From an uncultured Flavihumibacter sp. (GTDB lineage Bacteria; Bacteroidota; Bacteroidia; Chitinophagales; Chitinophagaceae), in assembly GCA_902168225.1 (NCBI GenBank), contig CABHOW010000164.1, forward strand, positions 48,816-112,815: 64,000 nt of DNA, in the 5' to 3' direction. The first letter of the stretch is position 1; each line of letters starts with the position of its first letter. A program made the translations under genes and the position numbers. Below are positions 35,647 through 43,657 of the stretch, piece after piece. The notes under the pieces were generated by a model that did not search any database, was not told where the DNA came from, and saw nothing but the letters and a program-made list of their open reading frames with translations.

Positions 35647-36384
35647 CTATCGTAAAACTTCCTGTAATATTTTATAACTCTTCATCTCTCCAAAACCGGG
35701 TATGTGTAATACTAAAAACTGTTGATACGCTTCTAATAATTGGCGCCGTGTTTGCTGATTAAGCGCAATCATTTCAAGCTCATTATAAAATGGCAAATTA
35801 GCAATGCGGGATGTAATAGCAGCAAGTTGTCCATCTACATAATAAGGGTGGGCGGGTTGCTCTTTTACAAAACTACCTTCCTGCCAATCTACAAATGCAC
35901 TATCTAAGCCATATTCTCCCTGCAGTTGAAAGCCTAATTCTGCGGCTAAATGCAATGTAAAATACAAAGGTAAATTCCCCGCAAACAATGGCGTACCCTT
36001 ATCCAGCTGTTTCAAACTATCTTCTATCAAATAAAACAATTCAGGGTTTGCTTCGGGCTGTTTTAAACTATGTTGTAATAGTTCAATGATATACATGGCA
36101 ACCGTATTCTTTACTACATCAAAAAAGATAGACTCATAAATATGCGCCCACTTAAATTCTTTGATAAACTGTAATTGCTTGAGTTCATTATGATATACTT
36201 CTAAATCGAGTATGGCTCCCGGCTGAAAATAACCTGCTTTACCGGCCGATTTTTTGGTGCTCTGCCGCACTCCCTTTACTATATACTGCTGTATACCAAA
36301 AAGCTCGGTGTAAATAGAAGTAATTACACTGGTGTCGCCGTACTTTATCGTACGCAGTACAACTCCTTTTGTAGCATGAACCAT
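35647..36384 (-). CDS. recO: DNA repair protein RecO
   Basis: 245 residues with the N-terminal OB-fold (ATKGVVLRTIKYGDTSVITSIYT) and alpha-helical C-terminal part ending HIPGFGEMKSYKIL. Loads RecA with RecF/RecR in gap repair. The zinc-finger cysteines of some RecO proteins are absent. Confidence 0.92.
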   Translation of the reverse strand: MVHATKGVVLRTIKYGDTSVITSIYTELFGIQQYIVKGVRQSTKKSAGKAGYFQPGAILDLEVYHNELKQLQFIKEFKWAHIYESIFFDVVKNTVAMYIIELLQHSLKQPEANPELFYLIEDSLKQLDKGTPLFAGNLPLYFTLHLAAELGFQLQGEYGLDSAFVDWQEGSFVKEQPAHPYYVDGQLAAITSRIANLPFYNELEMIALNQQTRRQLLEAYQQFLVLHIPGFGEMKSYKILQEVLR

Positions 36385-36390
36385 AACGAG

Positions 36391-37122
36391 CTATTGCTTC
36401 AACTCTATTATTTGTACTTTATGCAAGATCCGCATCAATAAAAAAGTAAGATCAAACTCAAACCACTTCTTGGCGAAATTAGCATCATCTTTTGCATAGT
36501 GATGATTATTCTGAAATAGCTCTCCCATTAACAATATACCCCAAGGAGATGTATTTTTAGAATGATCCCCATTTTCAAAATTGCTATATCCGTATTTATG
36601 TCCACACCAGTTTACAATAGCTCCCTGTATTGGTCCCATTAAAAAATGAATAGGCAATAATAAATACCACCAATAATTAGGTGCAAAAAAATAATAAAAA
36701 GTTACATAGCCCAGCATAAATAAAATTCGCGTAACAGGGTGATGACCTAGCTTATCTAACCTATCCCAAACAGGTAAATACTCTTTTGTAAACTGAGGAT
36801 CCGGTAAATTTTTCCCTGTTAAGAATCCTCTGAAAATAAGTATGGTGCTGCGCATCATCTGATACACATCGGTAAAAAAATGCGGAGAATGAGGGTCCTT
36901 TTCGGTATCACTATATGCATGGTGCATCCGATGCATCACCCCATATGCCCTTGGGACTAAAAAAGAAGAGCCTTGTACCAGCCAGGTTGATATATAAAAA
37001 ATACGTTCCCAGTTTTTACTGGTTGTATACATCTGATGGGAACAATACCGGTGCAAAAAAAATGAATGGAAAAACAACGACAAAAACCAGTGTGTACAAA
37101 AGAATAAGAGTATAACTAGCAT
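36391..37122 (-). CDS. acyl-CoA/fatty acid desaturase
   Basis: 243 residues with four hydrophobic segments and the three His boxes of membrane desaturases: HRYCSH (24-29), HRMHH (64-68) and the late NNHHYAK. Probably introduces a delta-9 double bond to adjust membrane fluidity. It is shorter than Stearoyl-CoA desaturases but complete. Confidence 0.88.
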   Translation of the reverse strand: MLVILLFFCTHWFLSLFFHSFFLHRYCSHQMYTTSKNWERIFYISTWLVQGSSFLVPRAYGVMHRMHHAYSDTEKDPHSPHFFTDVYQMMRSTILIFRGFLTGKNLPDPQFTKEYLPVWDRLDKLGHHPVTRILFMLGYVTFYYFFAPNYWWYLLLPIHFLMGPIQGAIVNWCGHKYGYSNFENGDHSKNTSPWGILLMGELFQNNHHYAKDDANFAKKWFEFDLTFLLMRILHKVQIIELKQ

Positions 37123-37141
37123 GTAGCAATATAATGCTTAT

Positions 37142-38233
37142 TTATACCACACCTGTGAATTGTTTAAGAAAACGTATATCATTTTGAGAATACAATCGTA
37201 AATCATTCACCTGGTACTTTAATTGCGTGATACGTTCTACACCCATTCCGAATGCAAAGCCGGTATATTTATTGGAGTCGATACCAAAATTCTCCAACAC
37301 ATTGGGGTGCACCATACCACTACCTAAAATTTCTACCCAACCGCTGTGTTTACAAATATTACATCCATCGCCACCACATATTAAACAACTGATATCCATC
37401 TCTGCACTTGGCTCGGTAAAAGGAAAATAACTGGGGCGAAACCGCACTTTTACATTTTTACCGAACATCTCCTGAACAAAAAAGTAAAGTGTTTGCTTCA
37501 AGTCTGCAAAACTTACTTGCTCATCTACATATAAGCCTTCAACCTGATGGAAAAAACAGTGCGCGCGTGCACTCACTGTTTCGTTTCTGTAAACCCTACC
37601 CGGACAAATAACCCGAATAGGTGGTTTTTGTGTTTCCATAACCCTTGCCTGCACGCTGCTGGTATGAGTACGTAATAACCAAGTGGCGCCATTGGATTCT
37701 GTGGGCTTATTGATGTAGAAAGTATCCTGCATATCACGCGCAGGGTGATCTTCAGGTAAATTCATAGCTCCGAAATTGTGCCAATCGTCCTCTATTTCCG
37801 GCCCTTCGGCTATTGCAAATCCTAATCTTTTAAAAATGGAAACAATTTCATTGCGCACTAAACTCAATGGGTGACGAGTACCTACGGGAATAGGTTCTCC
37901 GGGGAGGCTATAGTCGAGATTAGGGTTGCGACCCTTCGACGAGCTCAGGGTGACATCGGTTTGCGAGTTACGGGTTTCGGGATGCGTGTTACCTAATGAG
38001 GCCTCCAATTCCTCGAAACGGGCTTCAGCAAAGAGTTTGAAGTCGTTTAAAATTTGTCCGAATGATTTTTTTTGGTCCGCAGGTACCTGCTTCATTTCCC
38101 CCATCACAGCTTTTACCAAACCCTTGGTACCCAAGTATTTTATACGAAACTGCTCCAACGCAGCGGCATCGCTGATAGTAGCTGCCTGCATCTCGGCCTT
38201 ATACCCTTCAATTTGCTGCAATAATGCTTCCAT
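37142..38233 (-). CDS. pheS: phenylalanyl-tRNA synthetase alpha subunit
   Basis: 363 residues. N-terminal coiled coil (1-80), then the catalytic core with HPLSLVRNEI, DTFYIN, HTSSVQARVM, CPGRVYRNE and GFAFGMGVERI. Residues about 81-105 form an extra linker (GNTHPETRNS, QTDVTLSSSKG) that is encoded by repeat elements at 37932-37996. The usual protein passes from the coiled coil directly to the LDYSLPG region. The insert sits in a flexible linker and should not harm catalysis. Confidence 0.95.
   Translation of the reverse strand: MEALLQQIEGYKAEMQAATISDAAALEQFRIKYLGTKGLVKAVMGEMKQVPADQKKSFGQILNDFKLFAEARFEELEASLGNTHPETRNSQTDVTLSSSKGRNPNLDYSLPGEPIPVGTRHPLSLVRNEIVSIFKRLGFAIAEGPEIEDDWHNFGAMNLPEDHPARDMQDTFYINKPTESNGATWLLRTHTSSVQARVMETQKPPIRVICPGRVYRNETVSARAHCFFHQVEGLYVDEQVSFADLKQTLYFFVQEMFGKNVKVRFRPSYFPFTEPSAEMDISCLICGGDGCNICKHSGWVEILGSGMVHPNVLENFGIDSNKYTGFAFGMGVERITQLKYQVNDLRLYSQNDIRFLKQFTGVV
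37932..37955. repeat. CCTTCGAC...GCTCAGGGT element, copy 2, inside pheS
   Basis: CCCTTCGACGAGCTCAGGG followed by TGACA; flanking ACCCT / AGGGT are inverted. It is read in pheS as DVTLSSSKGR. Copy 1 is at 33653. Confidence 0.65.
37962..37996. repeat. heptamer array inside pheS
   Basis: TGCGAGT, TACGGGT, TTCGGGA, TGCGTGT, TACCTAA, immediately next to the CCTTCGAC element, in frame with pheS. Confidence 0.65.
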
Positions 38234-38292
38234 ACGGCGAAGATAATTAGTTTATGGAATAGCACCCAATCCGCTAAATGGTTGATATACTG

Positions 38293-38300
38293 TACATTTG
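38293..38300 (+). promoter_or_regulatory. candidate -7 box of the DUF4290 gene
   Basis: TACATTTG matches TAnnTTTG, 22 bases before the ATG. No convincing -33 TTG at the usual distance. Confidence 0.4.
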
Positions 38301-38321
38301 TAGGAATACACTATTTGAATA

Positions 38322-39071
38322 ATGGATTATAATACCTCAAGAAACCAGTTAGGAATGAAGGAATACGGTCGCCATGTACAACGTATGGTGGAGTATTTAT
38401 TAACGATCGAAGACCGCGAAAACCGTCAAAAACAAGCTCAGTCTGTGATTGAGCTGATGGGCTTTTTAAATCCACACTTAAAAAATGTGGAAGACTTTCG
38501 CCATAAATTATGGGACCATCTTTTTTTTATAAGCGATTTTAAATTGGATGTAGATAGCCCCTATCCTATTCCACAAAAAGAAACCTATAAAATGAAGCCT
38601 GATCCGCTTCCCTATCCTAAGCATCATCCTAAATATGCGCATTTGGGTAAGAATATAGAGTTGGTTATAGATAAGGCGTTGAAAGAAGAAGACCCGGAGA
38701 AAAAAGCAGGTTTTGCCAATGCTATTGCGTATTACATGAAACTGAGTTACAGCAATTGGCATAAGGAGTTGGTACAAGACGATGCCATACGTTCTGAATT
38801 GGATTCGATAACAGGCGGACAACTAGAATTTTCCAACACGCCATTCATTAAACATCGAAACCAAATTGAGCGAGATGATTACCCGAGCAGAGGTGGTAGA
38901 TGGCAGCAGAATTTCGGTGGGAGGAACAATAGAAATAACAGAAATAATAATGGCCGCTCCGATAATCGAAATGGCAATAACAACCGAAACAATAATGGTG
39001 GCCGCTCCGATAATCGAAATGGCAATAACAATAACCGGAATAATAACGGCGGTTTTAAGAAAAGGTATTAA
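38322..39071 (+). CDS. DUF4290 family protein with Asn/Arg/Gly-rich tail
   Basis: 249 residues. The first about 180 are DUF4290 (MDYNTSRNQLGMKEYGRH, NPHLKNVEDFRHKLWDHLFF), found only in Bacteroidota and without known function. The last 55 residues are a low-complexity tail of Asn, Arg and Gly that contains a 48-base direct repeat in DNA (38952 and 39000), likely to be disordered and possibly RNA-binding. Monocistronic with a terminator behind. Confidence 0.85.
   Translation: MDYNTSRNQLGMKEYGRHVQRMVEYLLTIEDRENRQKQAQSVIELMGFLNPHLKNVEDFRHKLWDHLFFISDFKLDVDSPYPIPQKETYKMKPDPLPYPKHHPKYAHLGKNIELVIDKALKEEDPEKKAGFANAIAYYMKLSYSNWHKELVQDDAIRSELDSITGGQLEFSNTPFIKHRNQIERDDYPSRGGRWQQNFGGRNNRNNRNNNGRSDNRNGNNNRNNNGGRSDNRNGNNNNRNNNGGFKKRY
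38952..39030 (+). repeat. 48-base direct repeat in the DUF4290 tail
   Basis: The block beginning GGCCGCTCCGATAATCGAAA recurs from 38952 at 39000; both copies run about 31 bases with full identity and encode GRSDNRNGNN. Confidence 0.8.
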
Positions 39072-39113
39072 ATAATTACTAAGCTTTCGGTATACATATT
39101 AATTATTAGTTAT

Positions 39114-39144
39114 AAAAGCACTGATTATTTCGGTGCTTTTTGTT
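39114..39144 (+). terminator. rho-independent terminator after the DUF4290 gene
   Basis: AAAAGCAC / GTGCTTTT stem, loop of about 11 bases, then TTGTTTT. Confidence 0.75.
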
Positions 39145-39171
39145 TTAGACTTATACAATAGTTTGTTTCTT

Positions 39172-39179
39172 TATCTTGT
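39172..39179 (+). promoter_or_regulatory. candidate -7 box of the flavoprotein-murA pair
   Basis: TATCTTGT in the string TTTATCTTGTATTT, also seen before the AIM24-like gene. No clear -33 element. Confidence 0.35.
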
Positions 39180-39220
39180 ATTTTTATTTTGAATTCAACA
39201 GTTGTACACTAAGAAAATTT

Positions 39221-40384
39221 ATGGAGCATACCTCTCTTTATTTTGATGTTGTTATTGTTGGGGCCGGCCCGGCGGGAAGTACTTGTGCGCTTGCTTTAAA
39301 AAACGCTGACTTAAAAGTAGCCTTGCTCGATAAAACAAGCTTTCCGAGAGATAAAATTTGTGGTGATGCCATACCTACAAGAGTTGTAAAAGTGCTTAAC
39401 CGCATTGATCAAAAATATGTTGAAGCCTTACGTAAATTTGAATTAGCCGTATCGGTAAAAAGTACCCGTGTTGTTGCCCCTTCTGGAAAGAGTTTTACAG
39501 TTCATTGGAAAAATGAAGCTTTTAATTGCAAAAGAACCGATTTTGATCATTTACTTTTTAATTGGGCAAAAACAGAAACAAGTACGGCAATTTTTGAAAA
39601 TACCCCGGTACTTTCTGTTACAAATAATAACGATTGCATTCATTTGCATACCCCAGGCAATACATTTATTGCACCTATTGTAATTGCCTGTGATGGTGCC
39701 CATTCAATACTAGCAAAAAAATTAAACAATTTTACGGTTGACAAAGAAAAATATTCTGGTGCAGTGAGGGCTTACCCCAATGGTGTTATTGGAAACACAC
39801 ACCATTTAAATGAAATATTCTTCTCTAAAAATTTAATGCCCGGTTATTTTTGGTTATTCCCGGTAAGTGAATCGTGTAGCAACGTAGGTTTAGGTATGTT
39901 ATCGGCCACTATTGCTTCAAAAAAAATAAATTTAAAAAAGTCGCTGGCCAATGTAGTAGCCGAATTTCCTGAGTTAACCAATCGTTTTTCAAAAGTCGGT
40001 GTACAGTTTACGGTTGATGGTTTTGGGTTGACCATGAGTGATGGTAAAACATCATTATCGGGAAACCAGTTTTTATTGTGTGGGGATGCGGGTTCTTTGA
40101 TAGATCCTTTATCGGGAGATGGTATTGGAAACGCTATGGTAAGCGCCTGGCATGCGGCTGAGCATGTAAAGAAATTTTTTACAAAAAATATATTCACCAA
40201 AGAAATAAATATACAATACGATAATGCTGTATATAAAGAACTTGGAAAAGAGTTAAAAAGAAATTATCGTATCATGAAAATCTGCTCAAAAAACCCCTGG
40301 CTTATTGAAGCACTTATTCATTTCTTTTCTTCTGAAAATTTTCTTTCAACCTATTTGAAAAAAAAGCTTAACAAATATATATGA
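39221..40384 (+). CDS. NAD(P)/FAD-dependent oxidoreductase, geranylgeranyl-reductase-like
   Basis: 387 residues from the ATG at 39221; the ORF extends further up but the FAD motif VVIVGAGPAGSTCALALK should lie near the N-terminus. Later motifs: DKICGDAIP and LLCGDAGSLIDPLSGDGIGNAM (FAD-binding DG/GD motif). Related enzymes reduce isoprenoid chains or hydroxylate aromatics. The TGA overlaps the ATG of murA, so both are translationally coupled; a role in lipid-carrier metabolism is conceivable but unproven. Confidence 0.85.
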   Translation: MEHTSLYFDVVIVGAGPAGSTCALALKNADLKVALLDKTSFPRDKICGDAIPTRVVKVLNRIDQKYVEALRKFELAVSVKSTRVVAPSGKSFTVHWKNEAFNCKRTDFDHLLFNWAKTETSTAIFENTPVLSVTNNNDCIHLHTPGNTFIAPIVIACDGAHSILAKKLNNFTVDKEKYSGAVRAYPNGVIGNTHHLNEIFFSKNLMPGYFWLFPVSESCSNVGLGMLSATIASKKINLKKSLANVVAEFPELTNRFSKVGVQFTVDGFGLTMSDGKTSLSGNQFLLCGDAGSLIDPLSGDGIGNAMVSAWHAAEHVKKFFTKNIFTKEINIQYDNAVYKELGKELKRNYRIMKICSKNPWLIEALIHFFSSENFLSTYLKKKLNKYI

Positions 40385-41685
40385 GTGTATTTGAGGTAAT
40401 TGGCGGCAACAAATTAAGTGGGGAAATTACGCCTCAGGGTGCCAAGAATGAGGCATTACAAATTTTATCGGCAGTTGTATTAACAGACGAACCGGTAACC
40501 ATTTCAAATATCCCCGATATACTCGATGTAAACTTATTAATTGAGCTGTTAGCAGATATCGGCGTGAAAGTTGAAAAACTACAAGCAGACACTTATCGTT
40601 TTCAAGCCGATGGTATAGACCCGGATTACTTATCTACCGAAGCATTCCGTAAAAAAAGTGGGAGGCTTCGCGGTAGTGTGATGCTGGCAGGACCAATGCT
40701 GGCAAGGTTTTCAAGAGCTTACATTCCTAAACCCGGCGGCGATAAAATTGGAAGACGGCGATTAGATACACATATTATCGGGTTTCAAAAATTGGGGGCT
40801 ATTTACGATTATGATGATACTATTAGTTGCTTCACTTTGAAAGCAGCATCCATAAAAGGAACTTATATGTTACTCGATGAACCTTCGGTAACAGGTACAG
40901 CCAATATTGTAATGGCAGCAGTTTTTGCAGAAGGGATCACTACTATTTACAATGCCGCTTGCGAGCCATATTTACAACAGCTCTGCAATATGCTTAATCG
41001 AATGGGTGCTAAGATTAGCGGTATCGGCAGCAATTTATTGACGATAGAAGGCGTCACAAAATTAGGTGGAACGGAACATCGCTTACTACCCGACATGATT
41101 GAGATTGGAAGTTTTATTGGTTTAGCGGCTATGACGCAAAGTGCCATTACCATTAAAAATGCCGAGGTTGCGCATTTAGGAATCATTCCTGAAAAATTTC
41201 TACAGCTGGGTATTCAGTTTAGTATTCAAAACGATGATATTCATATTCCTGCTCAGGAAACCTATACGGTACAAACCTATTTGGATGGCGGTATTCTTAC
41301 TATCTATGACCATCCCTGGCCGGGCTTTACACCCGATCTGTTATCTATAGTATTAGTAGTGGCAACACAAGCCATCGGAAGTGTTTTAATTCATCAGAAA
41401 ATGTTTGAGAGCCGATTATTTTTCACCGACAAGTTGATTGATATGGGAGCTCAAATTATACTATGCGATCCGCATCGCGCAACAGTTATAGGCTTAGGTA
41501 GAAAAACTAATTTAAGAGGCATTACGATGAGCTCACCTGATATACGTGCGGGACAAGCATTGCTTATTGCTGCATTAAGCGCCGAAGGAAAAAGTACGAT
41601 TCAAAATATCGAGCAGATAGATAGGGGCTACCAATTTATTGATAAACGCTTACAGCAATTGGGAGCAGATATTCAAAGGATATAA
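40381..41685 (+). CDS. murA: UDP-N-acetylglucosamine 1-carboxyvinyltransferase with Asp in place of catalytic Cys
   Basis: 434 residues; first committed step of peptidoglycan synthesis (enolpyruvyl transfer from PEP). Family motifs TPQGAKNEALQ at 17-27 and DMIEIGSFIGLAA are present. In the active loop the sequence is KPGGDKIGRRRLDTH, so Asp121 stands where E. coli has Cys115. This replacement, also known in Mycobacterium, Chlamydia and Borrelia, gives fosfomycin insensitivity. Every other core motif is intact, so the enzyme should be active. Confidence 0.95.
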   Translation: MSVFEVIGGNKLSGEITPQGAKNEALQILSAVVLTDEPVTISNIPDILDVNLLIELLADIGVKVEKLQADTYRFQADGIDPDYLSTEAFRKKSGRLRGSVMLAGPMLARFSRAYIPKPGGDKIGRRRLDTHIIGFQKLGAIYDYDDTISCFTLKAASIKGTYMLLDEPSVTGTANIVMAAVFAEGITTIYNAACEPYLQQLCNMLNRMGAKISGIGSNLLTIEGVTKLGGTEHRLLPDMIEIGSFIGLAAMTQSAITIKNAEVAHLGIIPEKFLQLGIQFSIQNDDIHIPAQETYTVQTYLDGGILTIYDHPWPGFTPDLLSIVLVVATQAIGSVLIHQKMFESRLFFTDKLIDMGAQIILCDPHRATVIGLGRKTNLRGITMSSPDIRAGQALLIAALSAEGKSTIQNIEQIDRGYQFIDKRLQQLGADIQRI

Positions 41686-41706
41686 TGCTAACCTAAATAA
41701 GGATAC

Positions 41707-42573
41707 TTATTGCTTACTTCTAAATTCTCTAGGCGAAACCCCATTCAGTTTTTTAAAAAGTCGAGCGAAATAATTGGGGTATTCAAAATTAAGCAGATAA
41801 GCAATTTCTGAAACAGAATAACTGGTATGTAATAAGTAAGTTTTTGCTTGTTCAATTAAATGCTCTTGAATTATTGATAAAGCAGATTTTCCTCTAACCT
41901 CATTACAAATCCTGTTCAGATGTACGGCTGTAATGTTCAATTCGTTCGCATAGGCAGGAATAGTTTTCTGTTTATCTGCTGCTTTAACAGATTGAATAAA
42001 CTTTCGATAGTATTGCAATGATTGATTTGTATCTTTTATCAAATGATTTCCATGGTTCACTATTAATCGGTGTAAGGAAATAAAAAGTCTACATAATAAA
42101 GCATGAAGCATCAGCTCCTTATTAATTTTTTTTGTGAAAAGCTCTTCGTTTATTTCAGTAAAAAGTAGTTGCATCTTTTCATATAGACCAGAAGATAAAA
42201 TAATATACTTTAAGGTTTCAAATTCAATTACTAAATCTGGGGTATTAGGGAATATGTTATCAAATACAGTATCTGAAATGGTAAGAATATGACCCTTTAC
42301 GTTTTTGCTATACCGCAATCCATGTATCGTGTTGGGGGGTATCACCAGCATACAGGGTGTTTTGAGAGAGAGTGACTGATCAGAATTTTCTAATACTACC
42401 TTACCTGATTCAATAAAGAAAATTTGATACAGGTGAGCATGAAAATGAGGTTTAATAACCCAATCAAAACCTTTACTTCTGGTTTCAATTAACTCTAAGA
42501 AAATATAATTGTTTTTTTCTTTGAAATCAATATCACCATACAATCCGTCGTAATAGGTCAGTTTTTTCTTCAT
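41707..42573 (-). CDS. AraC family regulator
   Basis: 288 residues: N-terminal cupin sensor domain (PHFHAHLYQIFFIESGKV) and C-terminal double helix-turn-helix (AKTYLLHTSYSVSEIAYLLNFEYPNYFARLFKKLNGVSPREF). The HFHxHLYQIFFIESG form resembles PobR/HpaA-type activators of aromatic degradation. It is divergent from the esterase-transporter-dioxygenase genes, so it is the probable regulator of that cluster, responding to an aromatic acid. Confidence 0.88.
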   Translation of the reverse strand: MKKKLTYYDGLYGDIDFKEKNNYIFLELIETRSKGFDWVIKPHFHAHLYQIFFIESGKVVLENSDQSLSLKTPCMLVIPPNTIHGLRYSKNVKGHILTISDTVFDNIFPNTPDLVIEFETLKYIILSSGLYEKMQLLFTEINEELFTKKINKELMLHALLCRLFISLHRLIVNHGNHLIKDTNQSLQYYRKFIQSVKAADKQKTIPAYANELNITAVHLNRICNEVRGKSALSIIQEHLIEQAKTYLLHTSYSVSEIAYLLNFEYPNYFARLFKKLNGVSPREFRSKQ

Positions 42574-42683
42574 CCGATTGATATGTTCGATTTGTATCCT
42601 TAAAATGAAAAATAGTCATAATTTCTAATACGCGTCATTCTTTTCTTTACAGCGCATAAATCAAAAGTTTTAAGCTCCTAACA

Positions 42684-43616
42684 ATGATAAATAGTGTAAA
42701 GAATAGAAGCGTTATTTTAGTAATGGTAATGTTATTATCCACATTATCGGGTTCTACCCAACCCAAGAATACCAATACACAGAGCATTAAAAGAAAATGG
42801 GTAGATATTGCCTATGCAAGCCTATCACCAGCCCAAAAATTAGATATTTATTTGCCCGATGAGGGAGATGGGCCATTCCCCGTAATTATAAGCATACATG
42901 GTGGTGCTTTCATGTTTGGCGACAAGGCAGATGGTCAGCTAAACCCAATGCTCGAAGGTTTGAAACATGGCTATGCTGTAGTTTCTATCAATTATCGATT
43001 AAGTGGCGAAGCATTATTTCCTGCAACTATTCATGATGTAAAAGCAGCTATTCGTTGGGTAAAGGCAAATACCAACACCTATAAATTGAATGAAAATAAA
43101 ATAGCCGTTTGGGGTGGTTCTGCGGGAGGCAATCTTTCTGCTTTAGCAGGCACATCAGGTGAGGTAAAAGAACTGGAAGATCTAAGTTTGGGTAATGCTG
43201 ATAAGTCTAGCCGTGTTCAGGCTGTTGTGGATTGGTTTGGTCCCACTAATTTTTTACTGATGGATGAACAACTGGTTGCTTCCGGTAATGGTACACCTAA
43301 TCATAGCGAGGCTAATTCACCCGAATCAAAACTGATGGGACAAAAAATTACCGAGATCCCGGCAAAAGTACAATTAGCCAACCCTGAAAATTATATCAGC
43401 AAAGATGATCCTCCTTTTTTAATTGAGCATGGAACGAAAGACCATCTTGTACCTACACAACAATCCATAAATTTTGCTGCCAAGCTAACCTCCATTTTAG
43501 GCAAAGAAAAAGTTTCGCTCCATCTGCTAGAAGGCGCTAAACATGGGGGACCGCAATTTGAAACCAATGAAAATCTAGAAATTGTATTCCGCTTTTTAGA
43601 TTCTATACTTAAATAG
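42684..43616 (+). CDS. exported alpha/beta hydrolase (carboxylesterase-like)
   Basis: 310 residues with signal peptide (MINSVKNRSVILVMVMLLSTLSGS), oxyanion HGG at 72-74, nucleophile Ser146 in GGSAGG, Asp253 and His287 completing the triad. The fold is like the BD-FAE/esterase group that removes acyl or aryl esters from plant material. As first gene of the cluster it may release the aromatic acid from an ester in the periplasm. This link is inference. Confidence 0.85.
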   Translation: MINSVKNRSVILVMVMLLSTLSGSTQPKNTNTQSIKRKWVDIAYASLSPAQKLDIYLPDEGDGPFPVIISIHGGAFMFGDKADGQLNPMLEGLKHGYAVVSINYRLSGEALFPATIHDVKAAIRWVKANTNTYKLNENKIAVWGGSAGGNLSALAGTSGEVKELEDLSLGNADKSSRVQAVVDWFGPTNFLLMDEQLVASGNGTPNHSEANSPESKLMGQKITEIPAKVQLANPENYISKDDPPFLIEHGTKDHLVPTQQSINFAAKLTSILGKEKVSLHLLEGAKHGGPQFETNENLEIVFRFLDSILK

Positions 43617-43657
43617 TTAAGTAAGTAGAATGGCAAACAAAAGCATTTAATAGCTAC

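Noticed and set aside
40381..41685. MurA as an inactive paralogue because of the missing cysteine
   Set aside because: Asp at this place supports catalysis in several bacteria and all other motifs are intact.
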